A DNA stretch of 43,801 nt, from NCBI RefSeq assembly GCF_030704825.1, contig NZ_JAUYNX010000020.1, positions 1 through 43,801 of the forward strand, in the 5' to 3' direction. This stretch comes from Brevundimonas sp. (lineage in GTDB: Bacteria; Pseudomonadota; Alphaproteobacteria; Caulobacterales; Caulobacteraceae). The notes beneath the pieces are model-generated. The model saw only the letters and a list, made by a program, of their open reading frames with translations. It did no database searches and was not told the DNA's origin. Position numbers and translations under genes: made by a program. Positions 7,652-16,451 of this stretch are shown here, piece after piece. The stretch's first letter is position 1. Every line of letters begins with the position of its first letter.

Positions 7652-8598
7652 GGATCGACCCCTTGATCCCCGGCCGCCGTCTGCACCTCGGCCCCGATGC
7701 GAAGCCCCAGTTCACGGGCCTGATCCATGGCGTCGCTGGCGCCCGGATCGCCGATCTCGCCGGCCCTACGCCAGCGCGCCGAACCATCCGGCGCCAGCCT
7801 TTCGGCGGTCAGCCGCAGCCGCCCGTGGGCGATCTCGGCATGGGCTCCGATGGCCGTTCGACACGACCCCTCCAGCGCCGTCATCGCCCCGCGCTCGGCC
7901 GCGACGGCGAGGGCGGTCATCGGATCGTTCAGGGCCGCGGCCCAGGCAGCCCCGCGGTCGTCCGTCCGGGTCTGCAGGGCCAAGGCGCCCTGGCCCGGCG
8001 CCGGCAGGAAGGCGTCGGGCGACAACCGCTCCCGGATCACGTCCTCGAACCCCAGACGATTGAGACCCGAAACCGCCAGCAGGATGGCGTCGAACTCCCC
8101 TTCGGCCAGCTTGCGCAACCGCGTGTCCACATTGCCGCGCAGCATTTCGATGGTCAGGTCCGGCCGCAGGGCCAGGGCCTGGGCCTGCCGCCGCAGCGAG
8201 GCCGTGCCCAGCCGCGCCCCGTGCGGCAGGGCGTCGAAACTCGCGAATTTCTCGCTGACGAAGGCGTCGCGGGCGTCCTCGCGCGGCGGGACGGCGGCGA
8301 TGCACAGGCCGTCGGGCTGTTCGGCAGGCACGTCCTTCATTGAATGCACCGCGACGTCGACACGGCCGTCCAACAGGGCTTCCTCGATCTCTTTCGTGAA
8401 CAGGGCCTTGCCGCCGATCTCCATCAGACGGCGGTCCTGCACCCGGTCGCCGGTGGTGACGATCTCGACCAGCGGGACGGCTTCGGCGAGGTCGGCGTCG
8501 GCCACGCCGAGGGCGCGGCCGATGGCGCGCTGCATCATGCCCGACTGGGTCAGCGCCAGTTTCGAGCGGCGCGTGCCGATGCGGACGAGAGGAGCCAT
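7648..8598 (-). CDS. hemC: Hydroxymethylbilane synthase (porphobilinogen deaminase)
   Basis: HemC joins four porphobilinogens into hydroxymethylbilane. The 316-residue protein begins with the typical VRIGTRRSKLALTQ and includes GGKALFTKEIEEALLDGRVD, VHSMKDVP and REDARDAFVS. Cys246 in LEGSCRTAIGAHAEI is the attachment site of the dipyrromethane cofactor. It starts at the ATG at 8598 and its stop overlaps the likely hemD start, so the two form one unit. It is divergent from tsaD, an arrangement common in alphaproteobacteria. Confidence 0.97.
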   Translation of the reverse strand: MAPLVRIGTRRSKLALTQSGMMQRAIGRALGVADADLAEAVPLVEIVTTGDRVQDRRLMEIGGKALFTKEIEEALLDGRVDVAVHSMKDVPAEQPDGLCIAAVPPREDARDAFVSEKFASFDALPHGARLGTASLRRQAQALALRPDLTIEMLRGNVDTRLRKLAEGEFDAILLAVSGLNRLGFEDVIRERLSPDAFLPAPGQGALALQTRTDDRGAAWAAALNDPMTALAVAAERGAMTALEGSCRTAIGAHAEIAHGRLRLTAERLAPDGSARWRRAGEIGDPGASDAMDQARELGLRIGAEVQTAAGDQGVDP

Positions 8599-8661
8599 TG
8601 AGACAGCCGTTGCGCCGGGGGGGCGGGGTCGTTACCTCCCGCCCGATGGGTATGGCCGCCG

Positions 8662-8688
8662 ACTATAGCAGCGAAGGGACCCGGGCAA
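8662..8688 (-). promoter_or_regulatory. Possible hemC promoter
   Basis: On the minus strand TATAGT (8667-8662) is a good -10, with TTGCCC (8688-8683) 15 bases upstream as a weaker -35. It lies in the hemC-tsaD gap and, if real, argues that tsaD starts after it. Confidence 0.4.
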
Positions 8689-8708
8689 CCGGCGCCCATG
8701 GTCGCGGC

Positions 8709-9794
8709 GTGGGCCGCGCCCTGACCGTGCTCGGCCTCGAGACCAGTTGCGATGAGACCGCCGCCGCCGTGGTCCGGCTGACGCCGGGCGGCGAGGCGAC
8801 CGTACTGTCGTCGGTGGTGCACAGCCAGATCGACGACCATTCGGCCTATGGCGGGGTCGTGCCCGAGATCGCCGCCCGCAGTCACGTCGAGATGATCGAC
8901 GGCGTGGTTCGCCGGGCCATGGCCGGGGCGAACCTCGGCTACGACGGGCTGGACGGGGTTGCGGCGACGGCGGGCCCGGGGCTGGTCGGCGGGGTCATGG
9001 TCGGCCTCAGCTTCGGCAAGGCCGTGGCCCTGGCCCGCGGCCTGCCGCTGGTCGCGGTCAACCATCTTGAGGGGCACGCGGTCTCGGCCCGGCTCGGAGC
9101 CGTCGTCGACTATCCGTTTCTTCTGCTGCTGGTCTCGGGTGGCCACTGCCAGCTGCTGGAGGTGCGCGGGATCGGCGACATGACGCGGCTCGGCACGACC
9201 ATCGACGACGCCGCCGGCGAGGCCTTCGACAAGATCGCCAAGGCTCTCGGCCTCGGCTATCCGGGCGGGCCGGCGCTGGAGGCGCTGGCCGAAGGGGGCG
9301 ACGGCTCGCGTTTCGACCTGCCGCGCGCCCTTCTGGGCCGCAAGGACTGCGATTTTTCCTTCTCGGGACTGAAGACCGCAGCCTCGCGACTGGCCGGGAC
9401 CTGCGAGACGGATCAGGACAGGGCCGACCTCGCCGCCGCTGTCCAGGCCGCGATCGCCCGCCAGCTGGGGGAACGGTCAGACAGGGCGATGAAGGACCAT
9501 CTCGATCGCCACGGCCCGGGCCTGTTCGTGGTGGCGGGCGGGGTGGCGGCCAACCGCACCATCCGTTCGACCCTTGAATCCGTCGCCGAAAAGAACGGAT
9601 TCGCCTTTCTCGCGCCGCCCATGGCCTATTGCACCGACAATGCGGCGATGATCGCCCTGGCGGGAGCGGAACGGCTGCAGAAGGGTTGGACCTCCGATAT
9701 CGACACCGCCGCCCGGCCGCGCTGGCCGCTTGACGAAGAAAGCGCCCTGTCCGATCCGACGCACAAGCCGGGTCGCAAGGGCGCCAAGGCCTAG
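8709..9794 (+). CDS. tsaD: tRNA threonylcarbamoyladenosine (t6A37) transferase subunit TsaD
   Basis: TsaD transfers the threonylcarbamoyl group to A37 of tRNAs reading ANN codons, with TsaB and TsaE. Motifs include VLGLETSCDETAAAVV at the start, the metal-binding NHLEGH, LLVSGGHCQL and a late VVAGGVAANRTIR. The GTG at 8709 puts the conserved start six residues in. In-frame ATGs at 8646 and 8652 and a GTG-free extension to 8598 exist, but they add non-conserved sequence across the likely hemC promoter. None of the candidates has a strong ribosome site, so the start is open. The last residues form a basic tail typical of alphaproteobacterial forms. gpsA follows nine bases later. Confidence 0.95.
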   Translation: MGRALTVLGLETSCDETAAAVVRLTPGGEATVLSSVVHSQIDDHSAYGGVVPEIAARSHVEMIDGVVRRAMAGANLGYDGLDGVAATAGPGLVGGVMVGLSFGKAVALARGLPLVAVNHLEGHAVSARLGAVVDYPFLLLLVSGGHCQLLEVRGIGDMTRLGTTIDDAAGEAFDKIAKALGLGYPGGPALEALAEGGDGSRFDLPRALLGRKDCDFSFSGLKTAASRLAGTCETDQDRADLAAAVQAAIARQLGERSDRAMKDHLDRHGPGLFVVAGGVAANRTIRSTLESVAEKNGFAFLAPPMAYCTDNAAMIALAGAERLQKGWTSDIDTAARPRWPLDEESALSDPTHKPGRKGAKA

Positions 9795-9803
9795 GGACAA
9801 GGT

Positions 9804-10802
9804 ATGGAATTTCGTACGGCGGGAGTGATCGGCGGCGGCGCATGGGGCACGGCCCTGGCCCAGGTGGCCGGCTGGGCCGGACTGGACGTCCTGTTGCAGG
9901 CGCGCGAGCCGGATGTGGTCGAAAGCATCCGCGCCCGGCGTATCAACGAGGCCTTCCTGCCCGGCGTCACCCTCGACGATCATGTCTTGGTCACCACCGA
10001 ACTGGCCGATCTGGGGGGCTGCGACGTGATCCTCGCCGTACCGCCGGCGCAGCACATGCGCTCGACCCTCGCCGCCTTCGCCCCCTTCCACCGCGCCGGC
10101 GTGCCGGTGGTGCTGTGCTCCAAGGGGATCGAACGCGGCTCGCTCAAGCTGATGACCGATGTCCTGGCAGAAACCCTGCCTGAAGCCCCTGCGGCCGTTC
10201 TGTCCGGTCCCAGTTTCGCCGCCGAGGTGGCGCGGGGCCTGCCCAGCGCCGTCACCCTCGCCTGCGCCGACCAGGCCTTGGGGGAGGAACTGATGGAGAC
10301 GCTGTCAGCGCCCGCCTTCCGGCCCTATCTGGCGACCGATCTGATCGGCGCCGAGGTCGGGGGCGCGATCAAGAACGTGCTCGCCATCGCCTGCGGCATG
10401 TCCGAGGGCAAGGGTCTGGGCCGCAGCGCCCACGCCGCCCTGATCACCCGGGGCTTCGCCGAAATGACCCGCATGGGCGTGGCCCTCGGCGGACAGGCCG
10501 AGACGGTCGCCGGCCTGTGCGGTCTCGGCGATCTGGTCCTCACCTGCTCCAGCCCCCAGTCGCGCAACATGAGCCTTGGCCTGGCCCTCGGCCAGGGCCA
10601 GACGGTCGAACAGGCGCTGGCCGGCAAGCGCTCGGTGGCCGAGGGCTACGAGAGCGCGCCGGCGGTGCGCGAGCTGGCGGCGAAGATGGGCGTCGACATG
10701 CCCATCTCCCTGGCGGTCGCCGCCCTGCTCAACGGCGAGACGACGGTGGACGCGGTGATCGACAACCTGCTGTCGCGTCCGCTGAAGGCCGAGCGTCATT
10801 GA
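9804..10802 (+). CDS. gpsA: Glycerol-3-phosphate dehydrogenase, NAD(P)+
   Basis: GpsA reduces dihydroxyacetone phosphate to sn-glycerol-3-phosphate, the backbone of phospholipids. The 332-residue protein has the Rossmann motif [10 protein letters not shown] (10-19), the conserved [20 protein letters not shown] and Lys190 in [12 protein letters not shown] as catalytic lysine, then the C-terminal helical domain with [14 protein letters not shown]. It is in tandem with tsaD, and its stop overlaps the TTG start of the small Rieske gene (TTGA). Confidence 0.97.
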   Translation: MEFRTAGVIGGGAWGTALAQVAGWAGLDVLLQAREPDVVESIRARRINEAFLPGVTLDDHVLVTTELADLGGCDVILAVPPAQHMRSTLAAFAPFHRAGVPVVLCSKGIERGSLKLMTDVLAETLPEAPAAVLSGPSFAAEVARGLPSAVTLACADQALGEELMETLSAPAFRPYLATDLIGAEVGGAIKNVLAIACGMSEGKGLGRSAHAALITRGFAEMTRMGVALGGQAETVAGLCGLGDLVLTCSSPQSRNMSLGLALGQGQTVEQALAGKRSVAEGYESAPAVRELAAKMGVDMPISLAVAALLNGETTVDAVIDNLLSRPLKAERH

Positions 10803-11176
10803 GCGAGACCGCCCCGGCCGAACGCAAGCGCGCCTGGTCCACGCCGCCGGGGGTGATTCTTTGCGCCGAGGCCGACATCCCCGACCCCGGATCGCGCGGC
10901 TTCGTGCTGCAGATCGGCGAGGCCTTCTTCCACGGCTTCGTGGTCCGGAAGGATGGCCAGGTCGCGGGCTATGTCGACCGCTGCCCGCATCAGGGCTTTC
11001 CGCTGGCGATCGAGCTGGACCGTTATCTGGTTCCGGACGGCTCGCTGATCCTGTGCGGCTGGCACGGGGCGGTGTTCAAACCGCTGTCGGGCGAATGCGT
11101 CGGCGGCCCCTGCGCGGGAGCCCGGCTGACGGCCTGGCCAGTTGAGGCGTCCGGCGGAGCGATCCGCACCGCCTGA
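10799..11176 (+). CDS. Small Rieske [2Fe-2S] protein
   Basis: A 125-residue soluble Rieske ferredoxin-like protein. The cluster ligands are in CPHQG (Cys62, His64) and CGWHGAVF (Cys86, His89), followed by [16 protein letters not shown], the normal end of the fold. No oxygenase domain or membrane anchor is attached, so it is an electron carrier or a structural relative such as the NirD type. The start is taken as TTG at 10799-10801, overlapping the gpsA stop in the manner of a coupled start; [13 protein letters not shown] follows. The partner enzyme is not evident. The link to gpsA may be only transcriptional. Confidence 0.85.
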   Translation: MSETAPAERKRAWSTPPGVILCAEADIPDPGSRGFVLQIGEAFFHGFVVRKDGQVAGYVDRCPHQGFPLAIELDRYLVPDGSLILCGWHGAVFKPLSGECVGGPCAGARLTAWPVEASGGAIRTA

Positions 11177-11182
11177 CCTGGC

Positions 11183-11932
11183 CTAACCGGGGTTGCGCAG
11201 CAGATAGAGGCCGAACCCGATATAGTCGCGACCGAAGTCGGTGATCGCCTGGATCCGGTCGGCGTTGAACCGGATCGAGGCTGATTCCGGGGCGTCGGGG
11301 TGCGCCTCAAGCCAGGCTCGCACGGCGGTCAGGGCCTCGCGTGGGTAGGCCTCGAACTCCGCCTGGTCGGAGATGCGGCTCGAAACCACCTCAAAACCCG
11401 CCGCTGAGGCCGCCGCCCGCCAGCCGGCATCGTCCGTGTACAGATTGGTGACTTCGGTGATCTGTCGCAGCGGAGCCGGCGGTTCGGCCAGCCAGACCAC
11501 GTCGCCCCACAACAGCCAGCCGCCCGGCGTGAGCGCGCGCCGCAGGGCCGTAAACCCCGCCTCCGGCGTCGGCCGGCCTTCGCCCGTCACATTGGTGGCG
11601 CCGAGCGCCACGATCAGCTCGACCGGCCGGCTCCGCGCCAGCACATCGGCTGCCCCGGCGACGGCCAGCGTCACCTGGTCGCCCGCCCCGGCGGCTTCGA
11701 TTTTCTGGCGGGCGAGGTCGGCCATAACGGGGTCGAACTCTATCGCCGCGACGCGCAGGCCGAAGCGCCCGGCCAGCCGCAGGGCGACCGCGGCGTTGCC
11801 CGTGCCGATATCGATCGCCGAGGCGCCGGAGGAAAGGCCCGTCCGTTCGATCGCGGCCTCGATCGCGGCCATTTCCACACCATTACAGACCTGGAGCGCC
11901 TCATAGGCGATGCGCTGGAAACTCATGGACAT
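11183..11932 (-). CDS. Class I SAM-dependent methyltransferase
   Basis: A 249-residue protein with the SAM-binding glycine motif AIDIGTGNAAVALRLA (residues 39-54), an acidic residue after the second strand (AAIEFDP) and VELIVALGATN at motif IV. The fold is clear; the substrate is not. The C-terminal half (NLYTDDAGWRAAASAAGFEV, then YIGFGLYLLRNPG) resembles small-molecule methyltransferases. It is convergent with the Rieske gene, six bases away, and divergent from phaZ. Confidence 0.8.
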   Translation of the reverse strand: MSMSFQRIAYEALQVCNGVEMAAIEAAIERTGLSSGASAIDIGTGNAAVALRLAGRFGLRVAAIEFDPVMADLARQKIEAAGAGDQVTLAVAGAADVLARSRPVELIVALGATNVTGEGRPTPEAGFTALRRALTPGGWLLWGDVVWLAEPPAPLRQITEVTNLYTDDAGWRAAASAAGFEVVSSRISDQAEFEAYPREALTAVRAWLEAHPDAPESASIRFNADRIQAITDFGRDYIGFGLYLLRNPG

Positions 11933-12022
11933 GGGCGCTTGTCCCTCGCGACGACGCCCGCATCAAGGCCCTCCCGGCGCCCCTGAAGATGGAAATCGGG
12001 ATTCACGTTCCGATCAGCCGCC

Positions 12023-12069
12023 GATAATCTTTTTGCAGTGCGATGCATTCTATGGTGCTGTGCCGCACA
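12023..12069 (+). promoter_or_regulatory. Possible phaZ promoter with two inverted repeats
   Basis: GATAAT at 12023-12028 is a good -10; no clear -35 is seen. Just downstream lie TGCGATGCA (12039-12047, TGC-N3-GCA) and TGTGCCGCACA (12059-12069, five-base arms around one C), with centres 21 bases apart, or two helical turns. The TGC/GCA symmetry recalls the PhaR operator (CTGC-N3-GCAG) of alphaproteobacterial PHB genes. The repeats are seen; the PhaR link is inference. Confidence 0.4.
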
Positions 12070-12094
12070 ACGGCGGGGCCGTCTCAAGGATTTC

Positions 12095-13375
12095 ATGCTC
12101 TATTCGCTTCACGAGCTCGCCTATCATTCGGCGACGCCGTTCCGGTTCGGGGCCCAGATGGCCCGCCAGTTCTGGACCTCTCCGTTCAATCCGGCGTCCG
12201 AGACCGCGATCGGCCGCACGGCCTTCGCCTCGGCCGGCCTGTTCGAGAGCGTGACGCGCCGCTACGGCAAGCCCGTCTGGGGTCTTGAGGTCGTCACGAT
12301 CGACAACAGGCCGGTGCGGACGACCGAACAGGTGATCTGGTCCTCGCCCTGGTGCAGGCTGGTGCGGTTCGCGCGGCATCTCGGCGACCTGAAGCGGGCG
12401 GGCAAGTCCACCGCGGCGCCGGCGGTGCTGATCGTCGCCCCGCTGTCGGGCCACTACGCCACCCTGCTGCGCGGCACGGTCGAGGGCTTCCTGCAGGACC
12501 ACGACGTCTATGTCACCGACTGGGTCAACGCCCGTCAGGTGCCCATGCTGGAAGGCAGGTTCGATTTCTTCGATTACATCGACCACGTGCGGACCATGCT
12601 GGGCGTGATCGGGCCGCGGGCCCATGTCGTCGGGGTGTGCCAGCCCGGACCGCCGGTGCTGGCCGCCTGCGCCCTGATGGCCGAGGACGAGGACCCCAAC
12701 CGGCCCGCCTCCATGACCTTCATGGGCTCGCCGATCGACGCCCGTCTGTCGCCGACGGTGACCAACCAGCTGGCCGAGGCCAAGCCCTTCACCTGGTTCA
12801 GATCGAACATGATCCACACCGTGCCCTGGCCCTATCCGGGCTTCGGGCGGCGCGTCTATCCGGGCTTCGTCCAGCTCTACAGCTTCATGTCGATGAACGA
12901 GGAGCGTCACGTCGACGCCCACCACGAGTATTTCCAGCACCTCGTCAACGGCGACGGCGACGGCGTCGAGAAGCACGAGCAGTTCTACGACGAGTATCTG
13001 TCGGTGCTGGACCTGACCGAGGAATTCTACCTGCAGACCATCGACATCGTCTTCCAGCAGCATCTGCTGGCGCGGGGTCTGCTGGAACATCGCGGGCGGG
13101 GGGTCGACCTGACCAGGATCGCCGACATCGGCCTGATGACCGTGGAGGGCGCCAAGGACGACATCTCGGGCGTCGGCCAGACCCAGGCCGCCCACACCCT
13201 GTGCACCGGCCTGCCCGACGACCGGCGGGTGCTGTATGTCCAGCCCGAGGTGGGCCACTATGGCGTCTTCAACGGACGCCGCTTCCGCGACGACATCTAT
13301 CCGCGGGTGCGCGACTTCATCGCCGCCAACGAGGCCCTTTGTGCAGTACCGGAACGGTCAGCGGCTGCCGCTTGA
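12095..13375 (+). CDS. phaZ: Intracellular polyhydroxyalkanoate (PHB) depolymerase
   Basis: This enzyme mobilises stored poly-3-hydroxybutyrate granules in the cytoplasm. The 426-residue protein begins MLYSLHELAYHS, a family hallmark, with AAGGA four bases before the ATG. As in other intracellular PhaZ proteins the nucleophile is a cysteine in place of the usual lipase serine: Cys182 in VVGVCQPGPPV. The C-terminal depolymerase domain ends with the histidine His388 in EVGHYGVFNGRRF. There is no signal peptide, as expected for an intracellular enzyme. A 3-hydroxybutyryl-CoA dehydrogenase lies 15 kb away, but the synthase genes are not in the window. Its end overlaps the next gene by 35 bp. Confidence 0.95.
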   Translation: MLYSLHELAYHSATPFRFGAQMARQFWTSPFNPASETAIGRTAFASAGLFESVTRRYGKPVWGLEVVTIDNRPVRTTEQVIWSSPWCRLVRFARHLGDLKRAGKSTAAPAVLIVAPLSGHYATLLRGTVEGFLQDHDVYVTDWVNARQVPMLEGRFDFFDYIDHVRTMLGVIGPRAHVVGVCQPGPPVLAACALMAEDEDPNRPASMTFMGSPIDARLSPTVTNQLAEAKPFTWFRSNMIHTVPWPYPGFGRRVYPGFVQLYSFMSMNEERHVDAHHEYFQHLVNGDGDGVEKHEQFYDEYLSVLDLTEEFYLQTIDIVFQQHLLARGLLEHRGRGVDLTRIADIGLMTVEGAKDDISGVGQTQAAHTLCTGLPDDRRVLYVQPEVGHYGVFNGRRFRDDIYPRVRDFIAANEALCAVPERSAAAA

Positions 13376-14051
13376 CGGCCTGACGGCCCGGTTGTCGGTC
13401 AATCCCCGCGCGCGCCGGCTGTCGATCCGCATCGACGCCCGCGCCGGCGAGGCGGTGCTGATCGCCCCGTCCGAACGCAAGCTGGCCGATGTGGTCGCCT
13501 TCGCCCGCACCAAGGCCGGCTGGATGCGCGAGCGTCTGGCGGAACGACCCGGCGGGACGCCGCTGGAGCCTGGGGCGGTGATCGATCTGTTCGGCGAGCC
13601 CGTCCGCCTCGTCGCCACGGGCGGCGCGGGAGCCGCGCGGCTGACCGAGGGCGAGGACGGTCCCGTGATCGCCTCGGGCGGCGAGGGCGAGGCCTTCGCC
13701 CGGAGGGTGGAAAACCTGTTCAAGCGGGTGGCGCGGGAAACGCTTCAGACCCGCACCGATGTCCATCTCCTCACCCTGGGCCAGCGCCCGGTGAAGATGT
13801 CGATCGCCGATCCGAAGTCGCGCTGGGGCTCATGCAGCCCGCACAATCGTTCGATACGCTACAGCTGGCGGGTGGTCATGGCCCCGCCGGCGGTGATCGA
13901 CTACCTCGCCGCCCATGAGGTGGCCCATCTGGTTCACGCCGATCACAGCCCGGCCTACTGGGCCGTGGTGCAGCGGCTGGTCGGCGACCACCGCCCGCAC
14001 CGCAAATGGCTGCGCGACAATGGTCCGGCGCTGCACGCCGTGGGGCGGTAG
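13341..14051 (+). CDS. YgjP/SprT-like (M48-type) metallopeptidase
   Basis: A 236-residue protein of the YgjP (DUF45) family. Seen are the family segment SRWGSCS followed by IRYSWRVVMAPPAVIDYLAAHE and the zinc motif His192-Glu193-x-x-His196 (HEVAHLVHADHSPAYW). The N-terminus LSVNPRARRLSIRID is also typical. The start is set at GTG 13341, with GAGG six bases upstream, so the gene overlaps the end of phaZ by 35 bp. The true substrate is unknown; family members are thought to be cytoplasmic zinc peptidases. Confidence 0.87.
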   Translation: MQYRNGQRLPLDGLTARLSVNPRARRLSIRIDARAGEAVLIAPSERKLADVVAFARTKAGWMRERLAERPGGTPLEPGAVIDLFGEPVRLVATGGAGAARLTEGEDGPVIASGGEGEAFARRVENLFKRVARETLQTRTDVHLLTLGQRPVKMSIADPKSRWGSCSPHNRSIRYSWRVVMAPPAVIDYLAAHEVAHLVHADHSPAYWAVVQRLVGDHRPHRKWLRDNGPALHAVGR

Positions 14052-14210
14052 GCCGAACACCGACCAGTTCGCGACGATTTTGACCATGCATTGCCTGCAG
14101 AACAGGGTGCAGACCGGCCAGTTCGACCATTCAACCGGCTGCTGGAAACCGCAGAACCCGCCGTCGCCGCCCAGGCTGGCTTTCCCGGCGCCCGTCGGCT
14201 CCGGTTCCGA
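14052..14210. other. Non-coding convergent gap
   Basis: Between the ends of the YgjP-type peptidase and the penicillin-binding protein gene. I see no convincing gene, terminator or repeat; short stretches such as CCAGTTCG occur twice, without clear meaning. Confidence 0.5.
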
Positions 14211-16334
14211 TCAGAAGAACAGCGGTTCGGCCTTCTTCTCGGGCGGGGGCGCAGGCTCCGGGCGCTGGTCGGGAGTATCGCGCGGAATCTGCGGCTGGGG
14301 CGCCGTCGGACGGACGACCGGCGTCGCCGGCTCGGTGCGTCGCGGGGCCGGCTCGCGCGGCAGCGGCTCCATCAGGGCCGGATCCAGGGGCTCGACGTCG
14401 TCGCCGGGCGGATTGTCGCCGAACAGGTCGCCGATGCGGCCAATCAGGCTCTCGACCGGATCCGGCGGCCGCCAGCCTTCCGGCATGGCCGGGCCGTTGG
14501 GGATGGCCGGAGCGTTCAGGCGCGGCAGGGCCGCCTCCATGAAGCCGCGCCAGATGGCGGCGGGCGACGAACCGCCGGTGACGCCGCGCATGGCGGTGTT
14601 GTCGTCCTTGCCGACCCAGACGGCGGTCACGAAGCCGCCGGTGTAGCCCACGAACCAGGCGTCCTTGTAGTCCGAGGTGGTGCCGGTCTTGCCTGCCACG
14701 TCGCGGCCGGCGATGGCGGCCGAGCGGCCCGTGCCCGAGGTCATCACCCCCCGCAGCATCTGGTTCATATAGTACAGATACGGGTTGGAGATAGCCTGCA
14801 GCGGTCCGTCGGCGCGCGAGGCGCGCTGGTAGATGACCCGGCCCTGGGGTGTACGGATGCGGCTGATGCCATAGGCGGTGACCCGCTTGCCGCCGTTGGC
14901 GAAGGCGTCATAGGCCTGGGCCATCTCGATCGGCGAAACCTCGACGGCGCCCAGGGCCATGGCCGGCTCGAGGCCGATGCGGCTGGTGATGCCGAGGCGG
15001 CGGGCGGTGCGGGCGATATTGTCCCGGCCGATCTGGTCGGCCATGCCGGCGGCGATGGTGTTGGTCGACTGGGCCACGGCGTTGGCCATGGTCATCTCGC
15101 CCGCGAACGAGCCCGAGTAGTTGCGCGGCGACCAGTTGCCGATGCGGATCGGCGCGTCATTGACCCGCGTCTCGGGCGTGTAGCCGCTCTCCAGGGCGGT
15201 CAGATAGACGAACGGCTTGAAGGCCGAGCCGGCCTGGCGGCGCGCCTCGGTGGCGCGGTTGAACTGGCTGTCGGCGTAGGAGGCGCCGCCGATCATGGCC
15301 CGTACCCGCCCTTCGCCGTCCAGCGCCACCAGCGCCGCCTGCTGCACGCCCTTGGAGCGGTCGCGATCGAGAATGCGGCGCACCGACCGCTCGGCCTGGG
15401 TCTGCAGGGTCAGGTCGAGCGTGGTCTCGACGATCATGTCCTCGGTCGGCTCTCCGACCAGTTCGCGGATCTGCTTGTCCAGCCAGTCGATGAAATACTG
15501 GGCGTGCTGGGTGGCCAGGGTGCGCGAAACGCGGACCGGTTCGGTCACGGCGGCGGCGCGCTGCTCCGGCGTGATGACGCCGGCGTCTACCATCTCGTCC
15601 AGGACCACGGTGGCGCGGGTCGCCGCCCGCTCGCTCTCGGACACGGGCGAATAGCGCGACGGCGCCTTCAGCAGACCGGCCAGCAAGGCCGCCTCGCCGA
15701 CGGTCAGCTGGCGGGCGCTCTTGTCGAAATACCGTTGCGAAGCCGCCTCGATGCCATAGGCGCCGGCGCCGAAATAGACCCGGTTCAGATAGAGGGCGAG
15801 GATTTCCTGCTTGGAGAATTTCATCTCCAGCCAGACCGCCAACATCAGCTCCTGGACCTTGCGCTTGATGTTCTGGTCAGGGGACAGGAACAGGTTCTTG
15901 GCCAGCTGCTGGGTCAGGGTCGAGCCGCCCTGGACCACCCGGCCGGCGCGCATATTGGCGGCCATGGCCCGGCTCATGCCGATCGGGTCGAAGCCGGGAT
16001 GATGATAGAACCGCCGGTCCTCGATGGCGATGAAGGCCGCCGGAACATAGTCGGGCAGGGCGTCCAGATCGGCCGGCGGCGCCTGCTGGGTGCCGCGCAC
16101 GGCGATCAGGGCGCCGTTGCGGTCCAGATAGGTGATCGAGGGCTGGCGATCGACATTGTACAGGGTCGAGGTGTCGGGCAGGTCCCGGGCGAAGACGGCG
16201 AAGAAGACCACCAGGAAGATGGCGGCCCAGACGCCCAGGACCGCGCCCCAGTAGACGACCTTCTGCCAGGGCGTGCGAACGGGCTTCGGCTTTCCGCCGC
16301 CGCCACGTCCGAAGCTGAAGCCGGAACCCGCCAT
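14211..16334 (-). CDS. Class A penicillin-binding protein (PBP1A type)
   Basis: A bifunctional cell wall enzyme, glycosyltransferase plus transpeptidase, anchored in the inner membrane with the body in the periplasm. The 707 residues show a short basic cytoplasmic start, one membrane helix (about 27-49), the GT51 domain with EDRRFYHHPGFDP (Glu105) and GGSTLTQQLAKN, and the transpeptidase domain with Ser370-x-x-Lys373, SxN at 423-425 and KTG at 549-551. The C-terminal 90 residues are proline-rich and probably disordered. All catalytic residues are intact. Caulobacterales carry several such paralogues; which one this is cannot be said. It is convergent with the YgjP-type peptidase. Confidence 0.95.
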   Translation of the reverse strand: MAGSGFSFGRGGGGKPKPVRTPWQKVVYWGAVLGVWAAIFLVVFFAVFARDLPDTSTLYNVDRQPSITYLDRNGALIAVRGTQQAPPADLDALPDYVPAAFIAIEDRRFYHHPGFDPIGMSRAMAANMRAGRVVQGGSTLTQQLAKNLFLSPDQNIKRKVQELMLAVWLEMKFSKQEILALYLNRVYFGAGAYGIEAASQRYFDKSARQLTVGEAALLAGLLKAPSRYSPVSESERAATRATVVLDEMVDAGVITPEQRAAAVTEPVRVSRTLATQHAQYFIDWLDKQIRELVGEPTEDMIVETTLDLTLQTQAERSVRRILDRDRSKGVQQAALVALDGEGRVRAMIGGASYADSQFNRATEARRQAGSAFKPFVYLTALESGYTPETRVNDAPIRIGNWSPRNYSGSFAGEMTMANAVAQSTNTIAAGMADQIGRDNIARTARRLGITSRIGLEPAMALGAVEVSPIEMAQAYDAFANGGKRVTAYGISRIRTPQGRVIYQRASRADGPLQAISNPYLYYMNQMLRGVMTSGTGRSAAIAGRDVAGKTGTTSDYKDAWFVGYTGGFVTAVWVGKDDNTAMRGVTGGSSPAAIWRGFMEAALPRLNAPAIPNGPAMPEGWRPPDPVESLIGRIGDLFGDNPPGDDVEPLDPALMEPLPREPAPRRTEPATPVVRPTAPQPQIPRDTPDQRPEPAPPPEKKAEPLFF

Positions 16335-16451
16335 CGAAACCTCATCAAGCCGATCCCGGTCTTAGCCGGTCACGGAACGCACGGAAACGCCCCCGTGGTC
16401 TTCACGGGACTGTGAGAGCGGTTTCCGCCGAAACCATGACGCTTCGCATGC

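Noticed and set aside
16395..16432. Small hairpins (CCCGTG/CACGGG and GGTTTC/GAAACC) between the penicillin-binding protein and hydrolase genes
   Set aside because: Short stems without T runs and no evident role; expected by chance.
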